Part shown: in pieces, positions 1 to 9,301 of the stretch
Numbering within the stretch: the stretch's first letter is position 1
How the letters are laid out: each line of letters opens with the position of its first letter
Source of the DNA: a virus
Strand: one strand, 5' to 3'
Virus record (IMG/VR): IMGVR_UViG_3300030329_006103
Location: 1 to 26,849 of that record
DNA length: 26,849 bases
Notes under the pieces: generated by a model
What the model was told of the DNA's origin: nothing
What the model saw: the letters and a program-made list of their open reading frames with translations, nothing else
Databases searched by the model: none
Position numbers and translations under genes: made by a program

Positions 1-1129
1 AAGGTTCCTCATTCAAAACCTCCAAAGAACCACGAACTGTAGTTCTTAAACCTGCATTTAGGGCGCCCTGGTTTGTAAATTTAAATAGCGGCAAAGAAAC
101 TCCGTTAATTGTGCCAACACTAGCATTAACATCTGTTGATGCGTTAGCTCTAAAAACTATATTAAGCGTTGTGTTCGATGGAACTATTCCAAACTTATCA
201 GTAGCAGTAAGTTTTGTTGGGTCAAAAGCTTCATCTACAGAATAGTCGCGACCATGAATGTTCATTACAATGTTTGCTGGATCAACAACACTGGAATTTA
301 CTAATTCATTATCACTACCGTAGCCAAACTGAAGGAATGCTACACCTGGGGATCTCTCTAAAACAAACCTTCTAGGTACAGGGACTGCTTTGAGGATTGA
401 TGGTGTGGATTTTCTATGTTGATTGTTGTTTCGTATTGCTTTGTAAATAACATTTTGAGAAAGATGATCCACTTCAAAATATTCATGACCTTCGGAGTCA
501 ACACATGAAACAATTTCAGTAGCATTTGGGTTGTTCAATCCTATGCGCAAGAATTTTTGAAAATCACCCACTGTCTCTTCTTGCGATATTAAACGACCAG
601 AAATGGCTAAGCCTGATGTTTTAATAGCAAAATTTGTCGGTACGCCAGTGGAGGAGTCCACAGTTGATACAACCACTTCGTTGGTCGCATTTCCAAAATA
701 AACATCTTCCATTAATGTATAAATGCTACCATTTAAAGACGTAAACTGGGTTCCTTTAAGAAGAGTTGGGACATATGACATGTCTGGGCCGGTGCCGTCT
801 GCGTTGGCCGGTACTGTAATATACAAAGAAACTAACCCAGAAGAAGAAGGTACTCCTGGGTATTTGTACCCCATCTGTCTTCCGTGTTTGACAATGTTCG
901 CATATTCCATCGATGTTTCTAGAAAGCTTTCATTTGCTTGATAATCCAAGTAGAAAGAAAGCATATCGCCAACATAAGCAACACTATCGAGCATCAATGC
1001 TCCAAACCCAGCCTCATTAAAGTCCTTAAAAGAGTCAGGATAGTATTTTTTTGTATAATTGATTAAGTCTTGCCTAATAGACTCAAAGTCTCTGCTTGTA
1101 TAATCAATTGATTTAATTTTTTTAGCCAT
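1..1129 (-). CDS. gp6: Baseplate wedge protein, gp6-like (3' end beyond window)
   Basis: The reading frame is open from an ATG at 1129 to the left edge, giving 376 residues with no stop, so the C-terminus lies outside the window. The N-terminus, with DYTSRDFESIR, an EAGFGALMLD stretch and then DSVAYVGDMLSFYLDYQANE, is the typical opening of T4 gp6-type wedge proteins (Baseplate_J-like superfamily). T4 gp6 is about 660 residues, so roughly half is visible. In the T4 family gp6 dimers build the ring of the baseplate and join the wedges. It follows the gp25 gene after 14 bases, the pairing expected for wedge genes. The family assignment comes from recognised sequence character, not from an alignment. 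The start is the only ATG before the conserved N-terminal motif. Confidence 0.85.
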   Translation of the reverse strand, partial: MAKKIKSIDYTSRDFESIRQDLINYTKKYYPDSFKDFNEAGFGALMLDSVAYVGDMLSFYLDYQANESFLETSMEYANIVKHGRQMGYKYPGVPSSSGLVSLYITVPANADGTGPDMSYVPTLLKGTQFTSLNGSIYTLMEDVYFGNATNEVVVSTVDSSTGVPTNFAIKTSGLAISGRLISQEETVGDFQKFLRIGLNNPNATEIVSCVDSEGHEYFEVDHLSQNVIYKAIRNNNQHRKSTPSILKAVPVPRRFVLERSPGVAFLQFGYGSDNELVNSSVVDPANIVMNIHGRDYSVDEAFDPTKLTATDKFGIVPSNTTLNIVFRANASTDVNASVGTINGVSLPLFKFTNQGALNAGLRTTVRGSLEVLNEEP

Positions 1130-1143
1130 AAGTTAGTTTCCCG

Positions 1144-1539
1144 TTAAGAAGTTAAAAAATCATTATTTATGCTAAGCGTGTCCACCTCTTGTAAAGGAGT
1201 TATTGCATACATAATTTTTACAGAAAGCATATTAGGGTTCGCTCCAACATCATCTGATTCAAAAAACTCAACATCTATTATCTCAACAAACGGCATGTAC
1301 GTTCCTACCTGAGAGTATACATTTTCTCTTATCTGGATGAGAGTTTCTGGTAACAGAGGTTCGAAAAAGTAATTTCTTAAACCAACACCGAAGTTTGGCT
1401 CCATGACTCGTTCGCCTGGACTTGTTAACAATAAATTCTTTAAATTTTGTGCGATCATCTCCTTGTACGAGACATTAAGCTGATATGTAATTTCAGCCGT
1501 GTTCAAAACAAGTGGAAATTTTGGTGATAAACCTTTCAT
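1144..1539 (-). CDS. gp25: Baseplate wedge subunit, gp25/GPW family
   Basis: This 131-residue protein is almost the same length as T4 gp25 (132 residues). The family signature is clear at about residues 40-60: SPGERVMEPNFGVGLRNYFF, which contains the conserved ERVM-P-FG-GL core of GPW/gp25 proteins. In contractile tails gp25 caps the sheath-baseplate junction and helps start sheath polymerisation. The ATG at 1539 is preceded by AGGT at a workable distance. The gene is followed after 14 bases by the gp6-like gene and preceded by a 48-base gap, the longest intergenic space in the window. Some relatives are described as having a lysozyme-like fold, but no catalytic role is implied here. Confidence 0.9.
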   Translation of the reverse strand: MKGLSPKFPLVLNTAEITYQLNVSYKEMIAQNLKNLLLTSPGERVMEPNFGVGLRNYFFEPLLPETLIQIRENVYSQVGTYMPFVEIIDVEFFESDDVGANPNMLSVKIMYAITPLQEVDTLSINNDFLTS

Positions 1540-1587
1540 AACTTTACCTGTTATATTTAGTTAAAGGTTGAATTAATTTACTCATTC
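1540..1587 (-). other. Longest intergenic gap in the window (48 bases)
   Basis: This AT-rich gap separates the 1795-codon gene from the gp25-like gene. On the minus strand it reads CTAAATATAACAGGT just before the gp25 start. The AGGT there is the likely ribosome binding site. The TAAATA core matches 6 of 8 bases of the T4 late-promoter consensus TATAAATA, but it sits so close to the ATG that a transcript starting from it would lose the AGGT. I therefore do not call a promoter. No hairpin followed by a T-run was seen. Confidence 0.4.
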
Positions 1588-4500
1588 TTACTCCGAATCA
1601 CAATCTGGCAATTCAATTAGGTCTTCTAAATTCATATTTAACAAGATATAAAGTATCCCAAGCGGTGTTGGTGGCGGCAAAAACAGTAATGGTAATTTGC
1701 CAACCATGTCTATACCCGTCTTTTTAATTTGAGGTACTAGCGGCCCTGGAATTCCATCTTGGTCTGCTTTCGTCTCTATCTCCTCTTGCAGCAGCTGCAG
1801 CAGTTCATCAAACGGCAAAGAGGATGGTATTGATTGTAATATTGGACCTGTTATATTTCTTATCTGTGTACCTATTACAACGTGAGGGTCTAATATTTCA
1901 GCCAACCCTTTAACAATCATTTTTGGAGTTTCTATCAACATTTTAAGTACAAAAGACGCGCCCATTTGCGCAAACGGAGCTGCGCCGGCGCCTACAATGC
2001 CTAAAACTGCATCGCGAGCTGCTTGCGCAGAAGATCGGTCTTCCGGATCTTCAAACGCATAATCATTGCCGGCTAATAAGGCGCGCATTACAAATCTTAA
2101 ATTTAACTTAGTATCATCAAACATTTTATTGATGTCGGCAGATTTATTGTCGGACACAGCTTGACTTAGTAACGCAAAGAATGCAATTATTTCTCTTGCC
2201 GGTAGTATCGGAGACCCATACAAGTCATTAACAAACAAATCTCGATAGCCAGCAGACGAGGCTAAAGATTCATACAGTTCTGACTTTGATGATCTAAACT
2301 TGGCATATATGTAATTTGATGAAGAGCCAAGTAACTCCTGTCTGTTTTCAGCAATCTGAATAGCACCATACGCCCCTATATCTACTGGGAAAATGTATTT
2401 GTTATTGCCACCCCTTATTGGTGGACCTGTTCTATACTCTAACCACTTCTGTTCTTGCTGAGTCAAATCTTGACCATATGTTTCAAAGTAACCGCGGGGT
2501 TCTAATTCAGAGAACTGTTTGTATGGCGTATAATAAATTAATCTGGCGCCTAAACGAATATTTTCGAACACAGTTGAGAATGGTGGCGCTGTCTGAGAGA
2601 ACTGATAATCTCCACTGGGCGCGATAGATGGCTGATTGTTAAGATCGCGAAGGACCGATAGTGGAATTTCCCTTAAAAAGACTGGGAAGTTTTCTACAGC
2701 AGACCAGAAATTTAAAATGCCAGCAGGCTGGGTTTCGTTTGGGTCCACCTGTTCTGCGTGTCCTTGTGGGGAATAATATTTAAACTGATTATACTGAACA
2801 ACGCCGTTAGAGACCCAGTTTCCATTATTTGGAGGAGTTAAGTAAATCCTCCTTGGTACATTCGGTGTGGCAGGATCGGCGCCGAGAGATGGATTATATT
2901 CTCCCCAACTATCTGGGAAGCCAACGGACATTTCATCAAAATCATCGTTGTATATATAATGAGGGGCAGTCCAGTCTGCGCGCGGTTGACCATATGTGGT
3001 TGTCCAAAAACTCTCTGGTATGAATAATTTTTCTGCATGATCTGTCAGGGGATCTGGGTATTGATCGCCTGTTTGTGTAGCATCTCTCAATGGTCCGATT
3101 AACGCTGTAGAGCCATCCATCTCGTGTGATATAAGATTTGACATAAACCTTAATGCTTCATAATTGTTCTCGTCAATCTTAATATCTTTTCTAGAAACAC
3201 CAGAGCCATTAGCCGCGGCTAAGGTTACCGGCGGCAGTTCATCTAATATTTCAGAAACATCTGCGAACTGAGCACTGCGAGTTAAAAACGTGCTAAATTC
3301 ATCAAAAGACAGAATATAACGACGGCGATCAGCCTGTTGTTGGAAGTGAGGGCCAAGTTCAGGTATTATAATATTATTAATGATATATTGTTCTAACCCA
3401 GACAGTGTAGAGACAAGTGTTTCATTTAAGTGCATCAACACGTATCTTTCAATTCCCAAACCAGAAGATGGCACTGCTGGAAGTTCAGGGCTGTAATCTT
3501 CGTCAGCAGCCCCAATTGGTACATCAAGAAGGTATTTGTAAGTGTATCCATTGCCACCTGAAGATTGTTGTAGTTCTAAAGTGCCGTCTCTAGGGGTCCA
3601 CAACTCAGATGTTGGTAAACCATTGGCTAAATATTGACCATGAAAAGATGCGGTAGAGCCACCAGTTAGGATAGCACCTATTGTCTCTGAAGCATCCTTT
3701 AATCTTTTCTGAACAATGTATTCCAGCGCGAAGGCTGCTGTGACCTCGGATGGTTCCATTAAAATAAACTGCCCTTCGTTAATTAAATCTGGTAAACTAT
3801 TTTCTGGTGGAGCAGCTAGTAATTTTCTAACATATATCTTGCTTAGTTCTTCAATCGTTGTATGAAGAGAGGGCTCAACTGAGGACGGGTCTTCTGGTGA
3901 TATTCTTTCTGCTTCGATAGAGAAGCTGTTTTTTATATCTTCGACCATCTTCTTTAATAACACCGGATCTGACAGCACTTCGGCTGTTCCATATGTGTTA
4001 AACAAGAATATGTTCTTTAACAACTGCTCCACAACATAAACCTGAATGTAAACATTTGTCACTGCGAACATCATCGCATCTTCAAGGGGGCCAATTTCAT
4101 AATCCCCTTCAATACAAGCGCCTTGAAAAAAGTCGTTTAAGGCTGTCTGCTTAATATTCTCTATATCTAGAAGATCTGCAGCGTTTAATTCTGTGCCGTC
4201 TTGACATGGCACAGGAACAAGTGAAAACTTTCTAAACTCCTCTGAATCGAACAGGTCTGAATTAAGAATACCTTCTGCTGCGCTCTCTGCCATGTATAAA
4301 ACTGTATTGAAATATTCAACATTTGCCAAATCATTCATCACTGCTGCGCTGGAAGAGCCACCAAGGGAAGATAATGAATCCCGAATCTTTTGACCGAATT
4401 CCATAGCGGTTAAATTTCTGGCGGTTGTGTAGCTAGCGTTGTATAACTCTGGAATCTCTATGCCTTCGGGATGAGACATCGTATCGCCGCTTTGAGTGTC

Positions 4501-6975
4501 CTGTATTGCTATCAGGTTTGGAGAACCAAAATGAATATCATCAGAATCGGTACCGATAGAGAAGGCCCAATTAAATGAATTTGGAATCTCAGGATTCCAA
4601 GGCGTTTGAATTTCCTCTACAAAGTTTAGCAATGTTCTTCGTATTGGAGCTTGCACCACAAATTTTGCGCCAGCCATGACTGCATTATTTCCACGTTCCA
4701 CCAAAGAAGCAATGTTGGCTAAGTCTTCATTTCCAGCAAAAGCATCTAACGCAAAGAAATTGTTTAAAGAGTTCATCTTTTCTTCTCGGGCTGCTTCCTC
4801 CTCTTCCGATGGTGTATTAAGGGCTCCAGCGGCAACGAGCTGCTCAATCAATTCAAAATTAGGTTGACTTCTATCAACCCTCAAATACAGGCTCTTTAAC
4901 CCACTAACGTCATTTATAAATGAAGTCTGAGCGGGGCCCAAAACTCCGTCTAGAGCTTTGCCCATCGAGTGAGCCATAGCAGGCATACCACTGAGTGCTG
5001 GAATTATACCGGATTCACAGATTGACATTGGGTCGGTTACTGGTTCATCGTTATTTATTAAATCTAATAGATCATTTAGATCATTAAATGCCTGTTCGTC
5101 TCCGAGAGCATCAATGAGGGAATCTTCAAACAAACAAGGATCCACCTCTGCTGGGAGTATCGGAGGATTATAAATTGCATCGCAATAGCTCGGATCTATT
5201 AAGTCACCGAGACAGCCAAAGAAATCAAGAACAGACTCTTCTGTCATAAAATTAAGTTCTAAGTTTTGCTGGCCAACAATATCAAGTATAGCTTCCATCA
5301 CACTAGTGGAGGGAGAGCCATTTAACAAGTCACAAACTTCCGTTGGAGACAGCACATCAGATACTGAATCAACAAACATGATTCCTTCGTTTCTTGTCAT
5401 GCCGTGATCTTCAAAACAGGAATCTAAAGCGCCGGGGCCCTTGTCTTCCTCTATTGGAGTTAAATTACCAGTTATTGCCAATGATAATGGCTCTGCTTGT
5501 CCATAATCCTTATCAGCACACATATCACTAATCATGTCTGCAACTGCATTAACCATTGCCTTGATAGCTTCCTCCAGGGCCTTTTTCATGCCCTCCTTTA
5601 TTCCTTTTTGTATTTCTGCAGCCGGATCAAATGTTGGAATTTCCATTGGAAATTTTGGAAATTTAATCTCTGTTGGGGGGGTTGGTAGTGAATATGGATC
5701 AATACCCGGAATTGGTGGAATACTATCTGGATCTATTCCTGCGCGGCTAGCAAGACACTCTAAGCCAGCGGAAATAAGATTGTCAATACCGTACCTCATG
5801 ATAAAGTCACGGACTAGCTTTTCAGCACTGTTTATTTTCTTAATTTCTTTTGCAATTTTTCTTAGATCTTGTTCAAGGCTTGTTTCGGCTTCTGATGCAG
5901 CTTCATTGTACATTCGCTGCGACCTTTGTGTGTTGAGCCTAATCTGTCGCCTTTCTTCTTCCGCGTCGGCCTCTGTTTGAAAAAGTTTATTTTTGTCATT
6001 AGCTTCCGCAGCCATTTCATCACTCACTGACGGTGTTCTTGAGCGACCCGTGTGAGTAATCTTTATTTGTTCTGTTGATGATCCAGCGATAAAATACCTT
6101 TTTATAAACTCACTCCAAGTTATAGGATCTTTACGAACTTTAGATATTTCTGTAATATTCAAAGAAAGTGCGTTTGTTCTTGCATTCCCTAGAGCAGTTT
6201 TTGATTTATAATGATCGTACCCTCTAAGCAGGGTGCTTGCTATCCCTTGCTGGATTACCTCTACTTGTAATAGACCATAATTTTCATCTAAGCTGAGTAT
6301 GATTGTGTCATTCTCATCTGATGTTTTTCTTATGTTGTTAAACTCGACAAACTCAACAAGAGAGTCATACCAAGACGCTAACCTTTCATATTCTTTTTTA
6401 AAATTAATATACGGGCTTATTCTTCCATCAAAAAATTTTGCAACATTATGGTAATCCATAAATAGTTTTTTTAGTTTCTTAACCTGTCTCTCTAAAGATT
6501 GAAACTCAAAGTGTTTTTGATGGACTATCTGAGATGGATCAAAAGTATAATCGGCTTTTCGATCTATAGCCATCTTGCTAAAAGTTATTAAAAGCTTTAT
6601 AGCAGAGTTTGGCCGATCATCAATAAAATGATCCACCACTGTCATAGCTACAACGTTTGAGCCGGCCATAGCACTTTCTGGTGTAATTTTCTCTTTTAAA
6701 GTTTTAGATGCATGCCCAGAACCACCGGAACTATCGGTTCCGGGTATATCTATCTTGCCATAAAAATTATAAACTAAATCAATCGCCCTCTCTAAAGTGG
6801 ACATTGTAACAAAATCTTCAAGGGTGCCCTCTTTGTCTCTCGATGTTGAGCGAACAATAACCTTGTATAAACCAGCTTCCTCGTATGGCTGATTAACGCT
6901 TTTAAGACTCCATCTAACTTCTGGCATGGTACCATTAGTTGTGGGTGGAGGGGTTGTAATTGGAGGAGATGCCAT
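1588..6975 (-). CDS. Giant putative baseplate/virion structural protein (1795 aa)
   Basis: I do not recognise a named family for this 1795-residue protein. It lies between the spike/hub genes and the wedge genes, 6 bases after the 326-residue protein, so a baseplate or tail role is the natural inference. It may occupy the position of a large wedge protein such as T4 gp7. Visible features are a Pro/Thr-rich N-terminal tip (residues 4-16), a charged region likely to form coiled coil (about 325-385), and a proline-rich linker (about 418-450). The linker is followed by an Ala/Lys/Glu-rich helix (about 451-485). Cysteines cluster at about 405-660, unusual for a phage structural protein. The C-terminus is hydrophobic and proline-rich (PPPTPLGILYILL) and ends in an acidic tail. 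No signal peptide or enzymatic motif was seen. The ATG at 6975 has only a distant AGGA upstream. Confidence 0.6.
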   Translation of the reverse strand: MASPPITTPPPTTNGTMPEVRWSLKSVNQPYEEAGLYKVIVRSTSRDKEGTLEDFVTMSTLERAIDLVYNFYGKIDIPGTDSSGGSGHASKTLKEKITPESAMAGSNVVAMTVVDHFIDDRPNSAIKLLITFSKMAIDRKADYTFDPSQIVHQKHFEFQSLERQVKKLKKLFMDYHNVAKFFDGRISPYINFKKEYERLASWYDSLVEFVEFNNIRKTSDENDTIILSLDENYGLLQVEVIQQGIASTLLRGYDHYKSKTALGNARTNALSLNITEISKVRKDPITWSEFIKRYFIAGSSTEQIKITHTGRSRTPSVSDEMAAEANDKNKLFQTEADAEEERRQIRLNTQRSQRMYNEAASEAETSLEQDLRKIAKEIKKINSAEKLVRDFIMRYGIDNLISAGLECLASRAGIDPDSIPPIPGIDPYSLPTPPTEIKFPKFPMEIPTFDPAAEIQKGIKEGMKKALEEAIKAMVNAVADMISDMCADKDYGQAEPLSLAITGNLTPIEEDKGPGALDSCFEDHGMTRNEGIMFVDSVSDVLSPTEVCDLLNGSPSTSVMEAILDIVGQQNLELNFMTEESVLDFFGCLGDLIDPSYCDAIYNPPILPAEVDPCLFEDSLIDALGDEQAFNDLNDLLDLINNDEPVTDPMSICESGIIPALSGMPAMAHSMGKALDGVLGPAQTSFINDVSGLKSLYLRVDRSQPNFELIEQLVAAGALNTPSEEEEAAREEKMNSLNNFFALDAFAGNEDLANIASLVERGNNAVMAGAKFVVQAPIRRTLLNFVEEIQTPWNPEIPNSFNWAFSIGTDSDDIHFGSPNLIAIQDTQSGDTMSHPEGIEIPELYNASYTTARNLTAMEFGQKIRDSLSSLGGSSSAAVMNDLANVEYFNTVLYMAESAAEGILNSDLFDSEEFRKFSLVPVPCQDGTELNAADLLDIENIKQTALNDFFQGACIEGDYEIGPLEDAMMFAVTNVYIQVYVVEQLLKNIFLFNTYGTAEVLSDPVLLKKMVEDIKNSFSIEAERISPEDPSSVEPSLHTTIEELSKIYVRKLLAAPPENSLPDLINEGQFILMEPSEVTAAFALEYIVQKRLKDASETIGAILTGGSTASFHGQYLANGLPTSELWTPRDGTLELQQSSGGNGYTYKYLLDVPIGAADEDYSPELPAVPSSGLGIERYVLMHLNETLVSTLSGLEQYIINNIIIPELGPHFQQQADRRRYILSFDEFSTFLTRSAQFADVSEILDELPPVTLAAANGSGVSRKDIKIDENNYEALRFMSNLISHEMDGSTALIGPLRDATQTGDQYPDPLTDHAEKLFIPESFWTTTYGQPRADWTAPHYIYNDDFDEMSVGFPDSWGEYNPSLGADPATPNVPRRIYLTPPNNGNWVSNGVVQYNQFKYYSPQGHAEQVDPNETQPAGILNFWSAVENFPVFLREIPLSVLRDLNNQPSIAPSGDYQFSQTAPPFSTVFENIRLGARLIYYTPYKQFSELEPRGYFETYGQDLTQQEQKWLEYRTGPPIRGGNNKYIFPVDIGAYGAIQIAENRQELLGSSSNYIYAKFRSSKSELYESLASSAGYRDLFVNDLYGSPILPAREIIAFFALLSQAVSDNKSADINKMFDDTKLNLRFVMRALLAGNDYAFEDPEDRSSAQAARDAVLGIVGAGAAPFAQMGASFVLKMLIETPKMIVKGLAEILDPHVVIGTQIRNITGPILQSIPSSLPFDELLQLLQEEIETKADQDGIPGPLVPQIKKTGIDMVGKLPLLFLPPPTPLGILYILLNMNLEDLIELPDCDSE

Positions 6976-6981
6976 TTTAAA

Positions 6982-7962
6982 TTAGTTTGTCCTATTGTAG
7001 TTGCTATTAATATAAGTATCTGTTTTTAGTGGATTTAAATAATTTTGTTCCCATGCTGTAAGCGTGGCAGCATGTGCATTAATATCTTTTTCTGACGTTG
7101 CAACCTGTTCTATTATTGTTCTGATACCTTTAGCTGCTAAAACAAAAGGCTGAGATGTTGGTATTCCCATAAATGGAGAATTGTGTTGGTGGTTAAGTAT
7201 GTCTGTATTAAAATCCCTTTGTGATTTTAAAAATCCGTAAAGAACTCCTCTTAGTTTGGCGATCTGCTCTGAAAGATCCGAAAGAGCTTGTCGTAAGTTA
7301 TCGCCTTTAACTAGAGGCTGCAAAGCGGTTTCATCCTCTGGGTTTCCAGCCATCAAATCAATGCCGTCTGTGGCTAGCTGCCTAAAACCAGCTGACTCTC
7401 TTGTATCAACCCCTGTGACTATTTTCACTCCTTTTCGAGCGACTAAACGAACACTGTCAGCTTTGAGAGCTATAGCAGATCTACCTTTTGGACTTCCGAC
7501 CTTACCTTCGTTGATTCCAAAATATTCATCAATATCAGTTTTTTGACTTATATATATGCGCGCAGAATCGACTTTAAATCCAATATTGGCTTTCACCTTG
7601 TTACCATTGTTATCTGCTTCTACTGCATACGGGCCCATTCGACCGACAACTATATCGATGGCGGCGGCATGTGTGTGACCTCTTCCACCATAACCTGTTG
7701 TTTTTGTTGATTCCCTATCATATCCAAGAACAATAGAGGCATTTCTACCTAGATCCCTTGCAGAAATTATATGCTCAGAGGGAGAGGAATTAAATTCAGG
7801 TATAGCTTCTGTTTGCCTGCCACCACCTATTCCAGAATGCATATGCTTTAAAACCATATTATCTAGATTTTCCAGCAAATCTCTTTCAGGCTTAGGAAGG
7901 CCGGCTTGATCGACGGCCTTGCGAACAGATTTTGGTATTGTATATTTGTTTTCTTCGCCCAT
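6982..7962 (-). CDS. Possible spike/needle or hub-associated virion protein with three HxH motifs
   Basis: This 326-residue protein follows the lysozyme hub gene with a 1-base gap. The middle region (about 125-205) alternates short beta-like segments, such as SARIYISQKTD and AIALKADSVRLVARKGVKIV. This pattern recalls the triple-stranded beta-prism of gp5 C-terminal needles and VgrG spikes. Three HxH motifs are present at residues 40-42, 96-98 and 258-260. In some phage spikes and T4 gp37, HxH motifs from three chains coordinate iron. The residues from 220 onward look helical. Neither hub paralogue upstream has an obvious C-terminal beta-helix, so this protein could supply a separate needle or hub cap. 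The fold and metal binding are inferences. The gene is certain, the exact role is not. Confidence 0.55.
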   Translation of the reverse strand: MGEENKYTIPKSVRKAVDQAGLPKPERDLLENLDNMVLKHMHSGIGGGRQTEAIPEFNSSPSEHIISARDLGRNASIVLGYDRESTKTTGYGGRGHTHAAAIDIVVGRMGPYAVEADNNGNKVKANIGFKVDSARIYISQKTDIDEYFGINEGKVGSPKGRSAIALKADSVRLVARKGVKIVTGVDTRESAGFRQLATDGIDLMAGNPEDETALQPLVKGDNLRQALSDLSEQIAKLRGVLYGFLKSQRDFNTDILNHQHNSPFMGIPTSQPFVLAAKGIRTIIEQVATSEKDINAHAATLTAWEQNYLNPLKTDTYINSNYNRTN

Positions 7963-7963
7963 T

Positions 7964-9265
7964 TTAAACCACCACAGAGCCTTTACTTGTTATAAGTTGC
8001 AATGCTACAGGGTTAGTTGTCACAGCACTGCGAGCAGATTGTAATTTTTGTATAACCTCTTCTGGAGATCTACTCAGTCTTCCTGTTGCGTTTGCTCCCC
8101 CAACGCAATATGCGCTGTACCCACGTTGGCAACCATTTGATCTGCCATACTGGAGAGGAAGAGATGCCCACTCTAGAGCAGCTGCCTGGGCTGCCTCACA
8201 GGAATCGTTATTAGCACCTATTAAATAGCTTCCAAGCTTTCTTCTCTTCTTTAATAGCAGATAAACTCCTAGAGTTTCTTGGGTTTCTACATTGTACAGT
8301 GTGCTTTTAGATATACCAGTGCTATTGATTGCAGCGTTAAGAGTGACAGGGATTAATTGATACTTTCCTGTAGCCAAGAACCCAACGGAACCTTGCCCTC
8401 CGGGTCCTGTTTCGGCTGCTCTAGAGCCACCTTTCATAAAGTCCAAGACCTCTTGAATTGTCATTTCTGTTAGGTTTTTGCCAACAACAGCTTTTGCTCC
8501 ACCGGGAGTGTCTCCCCCAACGCCTCTGTTTACTGCATTGTAATTTCCTCTAGATTCATGGGCTGCGATATATTCTAAAAGAGGTTGAAGTGGTGCTCTC
8601 ATTGTTTTCAACTCACTATAGGAAAACCTAGGTACATTAGTTGTTCCAGTGCCGGCAGATTCATTACAGCTTACATTTCCCATCATTCCAGGCTGAAATG
8701 CCATAGAACCAAAAGAAGACAATGCTGGAGTGTAGCTTCCGCCCACAATTGGTAGCCAACGAAGGCCAGTGCGACCGGTACACACACCTCTTGTTTTGTT
8801 TACACCATTGTATGTTACTTTAACAATGTCACCCACCTCTGGAAGCCCTTCTGATCCATCAAACACTCGGCCATCAAAGCTTGGAAATTGCTCTATCAGA
8901 AAACCACCTAAAGTGTTGCTTGGTGCTCCCAGTTGGTCAGTACCCGGCAAGGGTAGGCCAATTGTCAATGGACAACAGAGGATTACGCAATAAACTGTAT
9001 AGTTTGTACCTGGCATTGAAAAGAAACCCATATTTGGGTCTAGGGCTGTTCCGGGGTCCGGGGACCAGGGATCCACTCTCATCACCCAAGCATCGTGCTC
9101 GTGAATTCCTGCCGTTATGTCTAGTGTGGATTGAGATTCTATTAAGTCCTTTGCTTTTTTAAGAGTCCTAGGCCGTCGAGTATCGATAACGGGTTGATCG
9201 ATAGCTGTCGACATATTTTTTCTATATTTTGCAATAAAAAGTTCTATAGGTGTTTGTTCAGCCAT
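7964..9265 (-). CDS. gp5: Baseplate hub protein with lysozyme-like domain, gp5-like
   Basis: This is a 433-residue two-domain protein. Residues about 28-175 form an OB-like hub domain shared with the next upstream gene: an LKKAKDLIE helix, PGTALDPNMGFF, FPSFDGRVF, PEVGDIVKV and GLRWLPIVGG. Residues about 225-345 look like a phage peptidoglycan-hydrolase of the lysozyme superfamily: AAHESRGNYNAVNRG, with E237 the probable catalytic acid, then GDTPGG, MTIQEVLDF and ATGKYQLIPVTL. In T4, gp5 sits at the tail tip and digests peptidoglycan during injection, and the same role is expected here. T4 gp5 continues into a beta-helical needle. This protein instead ends soon after the hydrolase and lacks an evident needle. 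GAGG before the ATG at 9265 is a good ribosome binding site. Confidence 0.8.
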   Translation of the reverse strand: MAEQTPIELFIAKYRKNMSTAIDQPVIDTRRPRTLKKAKDLIESQSTLDITAGIHEHDAWVMRVDPWSPDPGTALDPNMGFFSMPGTNYTVYCVILCCPLTIGLPLPGTDQLGAPSNTLGGFLIEQFPSFDGRVFDGSEGLPEVGDIVKVTYNGVNKTRGVCTGRTGLRWLPIVGGSYTPALSSFGSMAFQPGMMGNVSCNESAGTGTTNVPRFSYSELKTMRAPLQPLLEYIAAHESRGNYNAVNRGVGGDTPGGAKAVVGKNLTEMTIQEVLDFMKGGSRAAETGPGGQGSVGFLATGKYQLIPVTLNAAINSTGISKSTLYNVETQETLGVYLLLKKRRKLGSYLIGANNDSCEAAQAAALEWASLPLQYGRSNGCQRGYSAYCVGGANATGRLSRSPEEVIQKLQSARSAVTTNPVALQLITSKGSVVV

Positions 9266-9301
9266 TGTATACCTCGTAAATAATTAGAAACATTTTAAAT
9301 T

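Noticed and set aside
1551-1560. TAAATA core before the gp25 gene as a possible late promoter
   Set aside because: It is only a 6-of-8 match, and a start from it would remove the ribosome binding site from the transcript.
5534-5980. 148-codon plus-strand open frame
   Set aside because: It is antisense to the 1795-codon gene, Ser/Ala/Ile-rich as expected of a shadow frame, and nothing else on that strand accompanies it.
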